Assembly: GCA_035543115.1 (NCBI GenBank)
Contig: DATKKF010000029.1
Coordinates: 1 to 64,000 of the forward strand
From: RPRB01 sp035543115
GTDB taxonomy: Bacteria > Myxococcota > Myxococcia > Myxococcales > Myxococcaceae
Reading direction: 5' to 3'
DNA length: 64,000 nt
Shown: piece by piece, positions 18,670 to 27,211 of the stretch
Position numbering within the stretch: the stretch's first letter is position 1
Layout: every line of letters starts with the position of its first letter
Program-made: the position numbers and the translations under genes
The notes under the pieces: generated by a model
Databases searched by the model: none
What the model was told of the DNA's origin: nothing
Seen by the model: only the letters and a program-made list of their open reading frames with translations

Positions 18670-19308
18670 CTAGTACGGGATGAACGCGGCCCGCTTCCGG
18701 TCCCACCACTTCCGCACGCTCGGGCGCGACCAGACCGCGTCCACGAAGCGCTGCACCTTGTCTCCGAGCGGGTGGCCGCTCTTCCCCAGCCGCTGCAGCA
18801 TGAACGTCAGGTCGGCGTCGGCGATGCTGAACTTCCCGAACAGCGAGGTCGCGCCCGGGGCGAGCAGCGCGTCGGCGGCGGTGAGCAGCTTGGCCGCGGC
18901 CTGCTGCGCCTTCTCGGACAGTGGCCTGGTGGCCGGCGCGTAGAAGATGGTCTCGGCCGAGCGCTCCTCGCGGATGGGCATCAGATCGCTCCGCACCCAG
19001 GCCATGACCTGCCTGGCGCGGGCGCGCCGCTGGAGGTCATCGGGGAGGAGACGCGGCGAGCCGGGGAACGCCTCCTCGAGGTACTCGGCGATCGCGCTCG
19101 ACTCGGAGAGGTGGAAGTCTCCGTGCCGGAGCATGGGCACCCGCGCGGTCAGGGAGGTGCGCGCGTAGTCGGGAGCGCGGAACTCCGCCCGGTACATCGC
19201 CACCTCCTCCACCTCGAAGGCGAGCTTCTTCTCCTCCAGCGCGACGAACGACGAGAAGGCGTAGGGACTGATCCAGAACGCATCCACCCACAGGGTCAGC
19301 TCGGCCAT
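18670..19308 (-). CDS. Glutathione S-transferase family protein (YfcF-like)
   Basis: The protein has 212 aa. The thioredoxin-like N-terminal domain contains a Ser near WISPYAF as the likely thiol-activating residue, VPMLRHGDFHLSESSAIAEYLEE as the cis-Pro loop plus the E-S glutathione contact, and an all-helical C-terminal domain with FSIADADLTFMLQRL. The order and the ISPYAF/SESSAI motifs resemble YfcF of E. coli, which has glutathione-dependent peroxidase activity. It lies downstream of the RND pump on the same strand with a 42-bp gap, so it may be read through from that operon. Confidence 0.82.
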   Translation of the reverse strand: MAELTLWVDAFWISPYAFSSFVALEEKKLAFEVEEVAMYRAEFRAPDYARTSLTARVPMLRHGDFHLSESSAIAEYLEEAFPGSPRLLPDDLQRRARARQVMAWVRSDLMPIREERSAETIFYAPATRPLSEKAQQAAAKLLTAADALLAPGATSLFGKFSIADADLTFMLQRLGKSGHPLGDKVQRFVDAVWSRPSVRKWWDRKRAAFIPY

Positions 19309-19350
19309 GCGCCGAGCGTCTCACGTCCGGTGTCGGGCCGGCCATCACAG

Positions 19351-22300
19351 TCAGGCGGCGACGCGCGCGGCGAGCTGTTCGGGGGCGGGGGTGGTGGCCG
19401 CCGCCGGCTCGAGCTCCACCTCCGGCGCGAGGAGCTCGTAGACCACCGGCGTCACCAGCCGGGTGAGGAGCGTCGAGCTGAGCAGGCCGCCGATGATGAC
19501 CCAGGCCAGCGGCGAGTAGAGCGACGAGTTCTCCAGCGCCAGCGGCAGGAGGCCGCCGAGCGCCGTGGCGGTGGTCAGGAGGATGGGGATGAAGCGTGTC
19601 TTCCCCGCCTCCTCGATGGCCTCGCGGAGGCCCATGCCCTTGGCCCGGAGCTGGTTGGTGAAGTCCACCAGGAGGATCGAGTTCTTCACCTCGATGCCGA
19701 TGAGCGCGATGAAGCCGATCGCGGCGGTGAAGCTGAGCGTGTTGCCGGTGAGTCCGAGGGCGAGCAGGCCGCCGATGATGCCCAGCGGGATCACCGAGGC
19801 GACGATCGCCGTGCTCTTGAAGGTCCGGAACTCGAGCACCAGCACCGCCAGCACGCCGAACGCGGCGACGATGATCGCCGAGCCCAGGCCGCCGAAGCTC
19901 TCCTGCCGGCTCTCGTACTCGCCCGCGGGCACGATCCGGTAGCCCGCAGGGAGCTTCAGGCTCGCCACCTTCGCCAGCACCGCCCGGGTCACCTTGTCGG
20001 TGTTGTACCCGGGCAGCACCTCCGCGGTGAGGGTGATGCTCCGCTCCTTGTTGTAGTGGTTGATGGTCGTCGGCGAGCCCTCGAATTCGAGAGTTGAGAG
20101 CTGCCGCAGTGGCACCTGCCCGCTGAGCGCGCTCGGGACGTAGATTCGGTCCAGCGCGTCGAGGCTCGGCCGCTCGCCCGTGCGGGGGAGCATCACGTTG
20201 ATCTTGTACGCCTCGTCTGCCTGGCCCTCGGCGCGGTAGCGGCCCACCTCGATCCCCCCCAGCCCCATCCGGACGCTCCGGTCGAGGTCGAGCAGCGCCA
20301 CGCCCTGGAGCCCTGCCTTCTCCCGGTCGATCGCCACCCGGAGATCGGTCTTCCGCTCGGTGCTGGGGTTCCTGACGTAGGTGGTGCCCGTGGTCTCGAG
20401 GAGCAGCTTCTCCACCTCGGCCGCCAGCGGCTCGAGCACGTCGAGACGCTCGCCGATCACCCGCACCGCGACCGGCGCGTCGAGCGGCGGGCCGTTTTCG
20501 AACTCCTTGAGCTCGATCTTCGCCCCGGCATACCGCGAGAACCGCCCGCGCAGCTCGGCGATGAGTCGCGCCATCTCCGGGGGGTGCAGGTCCGCGGTGG
20601 TGACGAAGACCTCGGCGGTGTTCGACTTCTGGTTCTTCGGAGAGACGTTGTAGTAGATGCGCGGATTGCCCTGGCCCACGTTGGCCATCATCGCGCGCAC
20701 CTCGTGCCGGCCGGCCAGCTGGTCCTCCACGAAGCGCACTGCCTGGTCCGTGGCGCCGAGGTTGCTCCCGTCCGGCGTCTCCACGATCACCATGAACTGC
20801 GGCAGCCCGGCCTTGGGGAAGAGGCTAAAGCCGATCAGCGGGACCAGGGCCACGCTGCCGGCGAACAGCCCCGCGGCGACGCCCACCGTGAGCCACGGAC
20901 GGGCGAGCGCCCTGTGCAGCAGGCGCCGGTAGGACAGGTCCACGGCGCGGTTCAGCGCCCGGAGGAACCAGTTCCCGTCCGGGTGCTCCTCCTTGCGGAG
21001 CATGAGGCTCGCGAGGAAGGGGATGATGGTCAGCGAGACGAACAGCGAGGCCAGGACGGTGAACACCACCGCCATCGGCATGCTGCGGATGAAGAGCCCG
21101 GGCGCGCCGGGGAGGAAGAGCAGCGGGAGGAAGGCGAAGACCAGGGTCGCGGTGCAGCCCAGGACCGAGACGCCGATCTGCCGGGTGGCCTCCACCGCCG
21201 CCTCGGGCCGCGAGTGCCCCTCCCGGAGGAAGCGGGTGATGTTCTCCACCACCACGATCGAGTCGTCGACCAGGAGCCCGAGGGCGATGACGAAGCCCAC
21301 GATGCTCAGCTGGTTGATGCTGAAACCGGTGAGGTTCAGCGCGGCGACGCCGATCGCAAGCGAGAGCGGGATGGAGATCATCACCACCAGCGCCGCGCGC
21401 CACCCCAGCGGCAGGAGGGTGAGGAGGACCAGGGCGATGGCCAGCCCGAAGTCGCGGAGGAACCCGTCTAGCCGGTGGGAGACGTTGCGCGCCTGATCGA
21501 AGCCCACCTCGAGCCGCACCGACTCGGGGAGCTCGCGCCGAAAGTCCGCGAGCTGCTTCTCCAGCGCCTTCCGCAACTGGAAGATGTTCTGCCCGTCACG
21601 CTGGGCGACGGTGATGAAGACCGCGCGCCGGCCGTCGAAGCGGCCGAGGTGGGTCGCCTCGGAGTCGCGGAGGTCCACCTGCGCCACGTCGCGTAGCCGG
21701 ACGAGGGCGTCCCCCCGCGCGGCCACCACCGTCTCCTCGATTTGGGCGATGGAGGCGTAGTCCCCGCTGGTCTTCACGTTGAACTTGCGCTTGCCCACGT
21801 CGAGGCTGCCCGCGGGGATGTTGGCGTTGGTCGCCTGGATGGCGCCGACGACCTGGAGCGGGGTGATGCCCAGCGCCGCGAGCCGCTCGAGGTCCAGCGC
21901 CACCCGGACCTCCTGGACCGGGTACGCCCAGCGCGTGGCGTCCTTCGTACCGGGCACCGTGTCCAGCCGCTTCTTCAACCGGTCGGCGAGCTCCTGGAGG
22001 CTCAGGTACGAGGCGGTGTCCGAGACCAGCGCTGCCTGGAGGATGTTCACGTTGGAAGCGTTGAACTTCTTGACCTCGACACTCTGCAGATCGACGGGCA
22101 GGGTGGGGCGGAGCGCGTTCAGCTCACGCAGCACGTCGTCGTACTTCCGGTCCGGGTCGGCGCCGGCGTTGAACTCGATGTTCAGGACGGCGAGCCCGTC
22201 GCTCATCTCCGACTTGAGCGTCTTCACCTCGTCGAGCGCCTTGAGCTTGGCCTCGATGGGGTCCACCACCAGCTTCTCGAGGTCGCCGGGCACCGCGCCG

Positions 22301-22455
22301 GGGTAGACGAGCACGATGGCGAAGTTGGGGTAGGGGAAGGTCGGGTCCTCGGCCTTGGGGATGCTGAGGAGCGACGAGCCGCCCAGCGCGGCGAGCATCC
22401 CGAACACCACGACCGTGAACTGCCAGCGGCGGACGGAGAAGGCGGCGAGGTTCAT
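19351..22455 (-). CDS. RND-family efflux permease (AcrB/MdtB-like)
   Basis: The protein has 1034 aa, the usual size of hydrophobe/heavy-metal exporting RND pumps. The first membrane segment (FTVVVFGMLAALGGSSLL) is followed by a large periplasmic domain. The segment LSIVGFVIALGLLVDDSIVVVENITRFL in TM4 carries the two Asp residues of the proton relay, and a second large loop and six further segments follow (FTAAIGFIALIGIEVKNSILLVDFTNQLRAKG in TM10). Only the membrane-fusion gene is linked, 8 bp upstream. No TolC-type outer-membrane gene is present in the window. Confidence 0.9.
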   Translation of the reverse strand: MNLAAFSVRRWQFTVVVFGMLAALGGSSLLSIPKAEDPTFPYPNFAIVLVYPGAVPGDLEKLVVDPIEAKLKALDEVKTLKSEMSDGLAVLNIEFNAGADPDRKYDDVLRELNALRPTLPVDLQSVEVKKFNASNVNILQAALVSDTASYLSLQELADRLKKRLDTVPGTKDATRWAYPVQEVRVALDLERLAALGITPLQVVGAIQATNANIPAGSLDVGKRKFNVKTSGDYASIAQIEETVVAARGDALVRLRDVAQVDLRDSEATHLGRFDGRRAVFITVAQRDGQNIFQLRKALEKQLADFRRELPESVRLEVGFDQARNVSHRLDGFLRDFGLAIALVLLTLLPLGWRAALVVMISIPLSLAIGVAALNLTGFSINQLSIVGFVIALGLLVDDSIVVVENITRFLREGHSRPEAAVEATRQIGVSVLGCTATLVFAFLPLLFLPGAPGLFIRSMPMAVVFTVLASLFVSLTIIPFLASLMLRKEEHPDGNWFLRALNRAVDLSYRRLLHRALARPWLTVGVAAGLFAGSVALVPLIGFSLFPKAGLPQFMVIVETPDGSNLGATDQAVRFVEDQLAGRHEVRAMMANVGQGNPRIYYNVSPKNQKSNTAEVFVTTADLHPPEMARLIAELRGRFSRYAGAKIELKEFENGPPLDAPVAVRVIGERLDVLEPLAAEVEKLLLETTGTTYVRNPSTERKTDLRVAIDREKAGLQGVALLDLDRSVRMGLGGIEVGRYRAEGQADEAYKINVMLPRTGERPSLDALDRIYVPSALSGQVPLRQLSTLEFEGSPTTINHYNKERSITLTAEVLPGYNTDKVTRAVLAKVASLKLPAGYRIVPAGEYESRQESFGGLGSAIIVAAFGVLAVLVLEFRTFKSTAIVASVIPLGIIGGLLALGLTGNTLSFTAAIGFIALIGIEVKNSILLVDFTNQLRAKGMGLREAIEEAGKTRFIPILLTTATALGGLLPLALENSSLYSPLAWVIIGGLLSSTLLTRLVTPVVYELLAPEVELEPAAATTPAPEQLAARVAA

Positions 22456-22463
22456 GGTCGGCC

Positions 22464-23495
22464 TCAGTGGACCCGCGCCACGGGCTGGCCCGGGCGGAGA
22501 CAGGGAGCCCCGTCGGTCACCACTTCGGTGACCTGGTCGAGGCCCTGGAGCACCGTCACGCGCGGCCCCTCGATGAAGCCGATGGTGACCGGCACCCGGC
22601 GCGCCCGGTCGCCCGGGGAGACCGTGTACACGGCTCCTGTCCGCCCGCTGCCCTCGACCAGCGCCTCCACCGGCACCGCCCAGAGCTCGGGCGGGGCTGC
22701 GGGGACGATCTCCACCTTGGCCACCAGCCCCGAGAGGAGGTTGTCGCCCGCGGGGTCCACCGCCACCTCCACCTCGAAGGTCCCGGTCTGCGGCGAGGCC
22801 CCGCCGGCGATCTCGGTCACCCGGGCGGGGAAGATCCGGTCGGGGAAGGCGTCGAACCGCACCGTCGCCGAGTCGCCGAGCCGCACCTGGACGGCGTCCC
22901 GATCGCTGAGGCCCAGCTTCACCACCCAGCCGCGGGTCGCCCCGCGCACCAGAAGCACCGGGGTGCCTGGGCCGACCTGCTCGTGCGCCTCGACCAGCCG
23001 GCGCTGCACCTGGCCGTCATCCGGGGCGCGCAGCTCGGAGACCACCCGGGCGTGGCGCGCCTGGCGGAGCGCGGCGCGCGAGAGCTCGACCGCGGTCTCG
23101 GCGTCCTGAAGGCTGACCCGGGCGACGGCGCCGGCGCCGGCGAGCCGCTCGATGCGCGCCCGGTCTCGCTCCGCCTTCTCGTAGGCCGCGGTGGCCTGGA
23201 CCAGGGCGGCGTCGGCGTCCAGCGTGTCCAGCGTCGCCAGTACCTGTCCCTGGCGGACCGCCTGGCCCTCGCGGACCAGGATGCGGTCGACGGTGCCGCC
23301 GCTCCGGAAGGCCAGCGCCATCTCCTGCTTGCCCCAGAGCCGTCCCGCGGCCCGGATCGGTCGGATCACCCTCTCCCGGACCACCGGCACGGTGCGGACG
23401 GCGACCAGGGCGGGAGTTGCTGGCGGGGGGGCCGGCCTGGCGCAGCCGAGCGAGACGAGACCGAGGACCAGCAGCGCGACACGGCGGACGGACAT
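22464..23495 (-). CDS. RND efflux membrane-fusion lipoprotein
   Basis: The protein has 343 aa. A signal peptide ends in the lipobox SLGC, so the N-terminus is lipid-anchored. The order is AcrA-like: beta-barrel and lipoyl halves (QGQVLATLDTLDADAALVQATAAYEKAERDRARIERL), a helical hairpin, then LGDSATVRFDAFPDRIFPARVTEIAGGASPQTGTFEVEVAVDP, which is the beta-barrel domain. It connects the RND permease to an outer-membrane channel. ATG at 23495 has AGGAGGT five to six bases upstream, and an open frame up to 23531 is rejected for that reason. The gene is followed by the permease after 8 bp. Confidence 0.9.
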   Translation of the reverse strand: MSVRRVALLVLGLVSLGCARPAPPPATPALVAVRTVPVVRERVIRPIRAAGRLWGKQEMALAFRSGGTVDRILVREGQAVRQGQVLATLDTLDADAALVQATAAYEKAERDRARIERLAGAGAVARVSLQDAETAVELSRAALRQARHARVVSELRAPDDGQVQRRLVEAHEQVGPGTPVLLVRGATRGWVVKLGLSDRDAVQVRLGDSATVRFDAFPDRIFPARVTEIAGGASPQTGTFEVEVAVDPAGDNLLSGLVAKVEIVPAAPPELWAVPVEALVEGSGRTGAVYTVSPGDRARRVPVTIGFIEGPRVTVLQGLDQVTEVVTDGAPCLRPGQPVARVH

Positions 23496-23520
23496 GGCCG
23501 ACCTCCTGAATGTGGCTGGT

Positions 23521-23548
23521 GGTAACTCCAATATGTAGTCACTGTCAA
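23521..23548 (-). promoter_or_regulatory. Candidate promoter/operator of RND efflux operon
   Basis: On the minus strand TTGACA (23548-23543) stands about 50 bp before the start codon. The -10 is weak (GTTACC-like at 17 bp). GTGACT and AGTTAC, separated by nine bases, form an imperfect inverted repeat inside this stretch, and TGAC-AG-TGAC is a short direct repeat. The area is much richer in A/T than its surroundings, as expected for a promoter with a repressor site. No regulator gene is adjacent. Bases 23549-23816 hold nothing else I can support. Confidence 0.4.
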
Positions 23549-23816
23549 CTTTGAAGAACTTTCAGTTCAACCGGCCGGAATCACGGGGGGTGCCGGCGGA
23601 GTCCCGGGCCGGCCCCGGGCGTCATGGACGAGGAAGGCGCATCCAGAGCCTCGAGGAGATGGGGCCGGGACGCTGGCGTGCGGGCGAGACGGCGCTGGTC
23701 TCGAGCCTCGGGCGGTGGCGGGTTGCCGCGGACGGAACCCCGAGCGGCGCGGCCCAGGCCGGCCCTGAGGAGCTCCGGGGCTAGAGCCTCTGGTGAGCCG
23801 ATCCGGTCGCCCCAAG

Positions 23817-24281
23817 TCAGCCGGCGTCGAGGCCGGCCGCGAACACGCGGAGGATCCGGAGCTCCAGCGTGTCCCGCGGACGCTCGACCAGGACGGTCTC
23901 GCCCGCGTGACGCCCGAGCAGCGCCGCACCGAGCGGCGAGTCGACGCGCACCCAGCCACGCGCCGCGTCCGCCTCGTCTCCGCCGACGAGTCGCAGCGCG
24001 CGGCGGGCGCCGTCCGTGTCCTCCACCTCGAGGTAGGCGCCGAGCACCGCCCGTCCGTCTCCCCCGGCGTCGGGCGCCGCCGGGACGGCACGCTCCAGCA
24101 GTGCATCGAGCTCGCGGCGACGCTCCGCCGCGCCAGGGTCTGCCGAACCCTCGAGAGCGGCACGCTCGCGGAGCAGCCGGGCGTGCCCATCCGCCGTGAG
24201 CGGGCGCGGTCCCAGCGGTCCCCGGTGCGCGGGCACCGGTGACGGCAGCGTGTCGTCCTCGCGGGTGAATGCCTTGCTCAT
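23817..24281 (-). CDS. GreA/GreB-family elongation-factor-like protein
   Basis: The protein has 154 aa. MSKAFTREDD is the usual start of GreB-like proteins of this type. Residues 40-70 form the coiled-coil part (RLLRERAALEG..AERRRELDALLER), shorter than in GreA. The C-terminal FKBP-like domain carries RVDSPLGAALLGRHAGETVLVERP, matching the GreA/GreB C-terminal signature SPLGxALLGkxxGD. True Gre factors stimulate transcript cleavage by RNA polymerase. The short coiled coil, without an obvious acidic tip pair, may mean an Rnk-like or regulatory role. ATG at 24281 was chosen over 24305 because of the family N-terminus. Confidence 0.78.
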   Translation of the reverse strand: MSKAFTREDDTLPSPVPAHRGPLGPRPLTADGHARLLRERAALEGSADPGAAERRRELDALLERAVPAAPDAGGDGRAVLGAYLEVEDTDGARRALRLVGGDEADAARGWVRVDSPLGAALLGRHAGETVLVERPRDTLELRILRVFAAGLDAG

Positions 24282-24330
24282 GGCAGCGTGGGGAACGGTG
24301 GGCATCCTCCAGCCGGCGAGTCAACCGGGT

Positions 24331-24336
24331 TAGACT
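24331..24336 (+). promoter_or_regulatory. Candidate -10 box before hydroxylase gene
   Basis: TAGACT ends 17 nt before the ATG at 24354. The leader would be under about 10 nt and holds no Shine-Dalgarno. No -35 was recognised. Confidence 0.35.
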
Positions 24337-24353
24337 CCGTAGCCGGTCGCTTC

Positions 24354-25514
24354 ATGACGCTCGATCCGATCGCGCTGGCCGTTCCGTTCTTCTTCCTCCT
24401 CATCGGGCTGGAGCTGCTCTTCGCGCGCGCCCGCCGGCGACGGGTCTACCGTTTCACCGACAGCTTCGCCGACCTGGGCTGCGGCGTGACCCAGCGGGTG
24501 GTGCTCCTGCTCTTCGAGGCGTCGCTGCTCGCTGGCTACGCCTTCGTGCACGCGCACGCGCGGCTCTGGACCTTCGCCCCGGGTAGCGTCTGGCCGTGGG
24601 TCATCGCCATCGTCGGGGTCGACCTCGGCTACTACTGGTGGCACCGACTCTCCCACGAGGTGAACGTCCTCTGGGCGGTGCACGTCATCCATCACCAGAG
24701 CGAGGACTACAACCTCGCGGTGGCGCTCCGGCAGGCGGTGCTCTCACCGCTGACGGTGATGCCGTTCTACCTGCCCCTGGCGGTGCTCGGCGTGCCGCTG
24801 ACGGTGTTCTTCATCGTCAACGCGCTGAGCACGCTGTACCAGTTCTGGATCCACACCGAGCTGGTGGATCGGGTGGGCATCCTCGAGCACGTGGTGAACA
24901 CGCCCTCGCTGCACCGGGTGCACCACGGCGTCAACCCGGAGTACCTCGACCGCAACTACGCCGCGACCTTCATCTGCTGGGACCAGATGTTCGGCACGCT
25001 TCGCCGGGAGGACGCCCCCGTGGTCTACGGGGTCAGCCATCCGCTCCGGAGCTTCGACCCGGTCTGGGCGCAGGTCCAGCCGCTCTGGGCGCTGCTGCAG
25101 GCGGTCCGGGGCGCGCCGTCGACCCGCGAGGCCATCCGGTACCTGTTCGCCTCCCCGGCCTGGCACCCCGACTGGCTCGGGCCCATGCTCCCGCGACGCG
25201 GGGTCGATCCGGAGGCCCTCCCGAAGTTCGACGTGCATCCCGGCCGCCGGCGCCTCGGCTACGTCGCCGCGCAGCTGGCGCTGATCGTCGTGGTCGCCTT
25301 CGCGCTCCTCACCTGGCACCAGGCGCTGTCCGTTCCCGCGCTGGTGACCGCGGTGGCCTGGGTGCTGGTCTCGCTGGTGGCCGGCGCAGCCCTCCTCGAG
25401 GGGCGGCGCTGGGCGGTCGGGCTGGAGCTGGCCCGGATCGGGGTCCTCGCCGCCGCGCTGGCGGTGGTGCTGCTCCTGCCCTCGCTCGGGCCGGTGCTGC
25501 TCGCGACCCGCTGA
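24354..25514 (+). CDS. Sterol desaturase/fatty-acid hydroxylase family membrane protein
   Basis: The protein has 386 aa. The three His clusters of the di-iron membrane hydroxylases are visible: HRLSH (HxxxH), HVIHH (HxxHH) and HRVHH (HxxHH), with a further HxxxH-like region. At least six hydrophobic segments surround them, and two more form the C-terminus (about residues 295-380). Family members hydroxylate or desaturate lipids, sterols or carotenoids using O2. The substrate here is unknown. The GreA-like gene is divergent and the start lacks a Shine-Dalgarno. Confidence 0.85.
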   Translation: MTLDPIALAVPFFFLLIGLELLFARARRRRVYRFTDSFADLGCGVTQRVVLLLFEASLLAGYAFVHAHARLWTFAPGSVWPWVIAIVGVDLGYYWWHRLSHEVNVLWAVHVIHHQSEDYNLAVALRQAVLSPLTVMPFYLPLAVLGVPLTVFFIVNALSTLYQFWIHTELVDRVGILEHVVNTPSLHRVHHGVNPEYLDRNYAATFICWDQMFGTLRREDAPVVYGVSHPLRSFDPVWAQVQPLWALLQAVRGAPSTREAIRYLFASPAWHPDWLGPMLPRRGVDPEALPKFDVHPGRRRLGYVAAQLALIVVVAFALLTWHQALSVPALVTAVAWVLVSLVAGAALLEGRRWAVGLELARIGVLAAALAVVLLLPSLGPVLLATR

Positions 25515-25615
25515 GGCCGCGGCGACGACGCGCAGAGCCCGGGGCCAGGATCCGGCCGATCGCCAGGGCAAACTGTTGCCCCTGCAACCGCCGCCGAGAC
25601 CCCGGCGCTCTGTCG

Positions 25616-25661
25616 TTGACAGTCCGGGTGCTCTCCGGAACGCTCTGTCCGGCTTGCCGGA
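25616..25661 (+). promoter_or_regulatory. Candidate promoter region of sulfite dehydrogenase operon
   Basis: TTGACA occurs at 25616-25621 and, 17 bp later, AACGCT at 25639-25644 is a poor -10. The perfect inverted repeat TCCGG-CTTG-CCGGA at 25648-25661 lies between this and the Shine-Dalgarno, and could be an operator or leader hairpin. Confidence 0.35.
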
Positions 25662-25686
25662 TCGCGGTCCCCGGGGAGGAGCGGAC

Positions 25687-26922
25687 ATGAGAAGCAGGCG
25701 GCAGTTCCTCAAGGAGCTGGCAGGGGGGGCGGCGCTGCTCGGATCCGGCGCCCTGCTGCCATCCTCGCTGCGCGCGGCCGAGTCTCCCGTCGGTCCATCG
25801 GGACTTCCCGCCGGGACGCTCGAGACGTCGTTCCTCGAAGCGCTTCCGGGAAAGCGTCCGCTCATCAAGCGAACCTACCGGCCACCGAATTTCGAGACCC
25901 CGCTCGAGGTCTTCGACCAGGTCTTCACCCCCAACGACGCCTTCTTCGTCCGCTACCACCTGCCGCAGATCCCCCAGGTGCCGGCCGCGGAGTGGAAGCT
26001 GCAGATCGGCGGCGACTCGGTGGAGAAGCCCTTCACCCTGGACTTGCCCTCGCTGCAGAAGGACTTCGAGCAGGTCGAGCTCGCCTCCGTGTGCCAGTGC
26101 TCGGGCAATCGCCGGGGGCTGTCCGATCCCCACGTGGCGGGCGTCGAGTGGGGCATCGGGGCCATGGGCAATGCTCGCTGGAAGGGCGCGCGGCTCAAGG
26201 ACGTGCTGGCCCGGGCAGGGGTGAAGAAGGAGGCCCTCGAGGTGGTGGTCAACGGCGCCGACCACGGCTCCCTCGAGGCGACCCCGGACTTCATGAAGTC
26301 CATCCCGGTCTGGAAGGCGATGGACGAGAACACGCTGCTCGCCTGGCAGATGAACGGCGAGCCGCTGCCCCACTTCAACGGGGCGCCGGTGCGGATGATC
26401 GTCCCCGGCTGGACAGCCACCTACTGGATGAAGCACATCATCTCCATCCAGGTGGTGTCGCAGCCGTTCAAGAACTTCTGGATGTCGACGGCCTATCGGA
26501 TCCCCAAGGGCAAGTTCCCGGTGGTGGACCGGTTCCTCTCCCAGGAGACCGACGTCAACGCCCCGATCACCGACATCGTCGTGAACTCGCTGCTCACCAG
26601 CCCCCGCGAGGGCCAGAGCCTTCGCGCCGGACGGCCGGTCGAGGTCAAGGGCATCGCCTGGGACAACGGGAGCGGGATCCAGACGGTCGAGATCTCCGTC
26701 GACGGCGGTCGCAGCTGGCAGACTGCGACGCTGGATCAAGACTTTGGTCGGTACTCGTTCCGCGGCTTCCGCCACGGCTTCAAGGCCGGCGCCAAGGGCG
26801 AGGTGACGGTCATGGCCAAGGCCACCAACCGGATGGGCGCCTCGCAGGTCTCGGAGCTGATCTTCAATCCCGCCGGGTACCACAACAACGTCGTCTCCCG
26901 GGTCACGGTCCGGGTCGGATAG
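25687..26922 (+). CDS. sorA: Molybdenum sulfite dehydrogenase, catalytic subunit
   Basis: The protein has 411 aa. MRSRRQFLKELAGGAALLGSG is a Tat signal, so it is folded with cofactor and exported. VCQCSGNRRGL places the molybdopterin-ligating Cys at residue 138, in the CxGNRR context of sulfite oxidases. RMIVPGWTATYWMKHI is the conserved dimerisation/substrate region, and the C-terminal 120 residues form the Ig-like Mo-cofactor dimerisation domain (VEVKGIAWDNGSGIQTVEISVDGGRSW). It should oxidise sulfite to sulfate in the periplasm. GGGGAGGAG stands directly before the ATG. A haem c subunit gene follows after 10 bp. Confidence 0.87.
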   Translation: MRSRRQFLKELAGGAALLGSGALLPSSLRAAESPVGPSGLPAGTLETSFLEALPGKRPLIKRTYRPPNFETPLEVFDQVFTPNDAFFVRYHLPQIPQVPAAEWKLQIGGDSVEKPFTLDLPSLQKDFEQVELASVCQCSGNRRGLSDPHVAGVEWGIGAMGNARWKGARLKDVLARAGVKKEALEVVVNGADHGSLEATPDFMKSIPVWKAMDENTLLAWQMNGEPLPHFNGAPVRMIVPGWTATYWMKHIISIQVVSQPFKNFWMSTAYRIPKGKFPVVDRFLSQETDVNAPITDIVVNSLLTSPREGQSLRAGRPVEVKGIAWDNGSGIQTVEISVDGGRSWQTATLDQDFGRYSFRGFRHGFKAGAKGEVTVMAKATNRMGASQVSELIFNPAGYHNNVVSRVTVRVG

Positions 26923-26932
26923 GGGCACGCCG

Positions 26933-27211
26933 ATGAGCTCGCTGATCATCCTCGCCCTCCTCGCCGCGGCTCCGGCCTACCCCGACGAGAACCGCGTCCG
27001 GCTCAAGGAAGGACCGGCCCGTGACCTGGTCCTTGGCCGCTGCGCCGCCTGCCACAGCCAGGACTACATCCCGATGAACTCGCCGTTCCTCGACCGCAAG
27101 GGCTGGGAGGCCGAGGTCAACAAGATGGTGAAGGCCTTCGGCGCCCCGATGGAGCCGGATGAGACGGCGAAGATCGTCGACTACCTCGCCACCAACTACG
27201 GGAAGAAGTAG
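26933..27211 (+). CDS. sorB: Cytochrome c subunit of sulfite dehydrogenase
   Basis: The protein has 92 aa. A hydrophobic N-terminus (SSLIILALLAAAPA) exports it. CAACH at residues 37-41 binds one haem c, and a downstream Met, such as that in YIPMNSP, could be the axial ligand. Size and position directly after the molybdenum subunit match the SorB partner, which passes electrons from sulfite to the respiratory chain. The gene is translated from an ATG 10 bp behind sorA and its end overlaps the convergent hydrolase gene by 16 bp. Confidence 0.82.
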   Translation: MSSLIILALLAAAPAYPDENRVRLKEGPARDLVLGRCAACHSQDYIPMNSPFLDRKGWEAEVNKMVKAFGAPMEPDETAKIVDYLATNYGKK

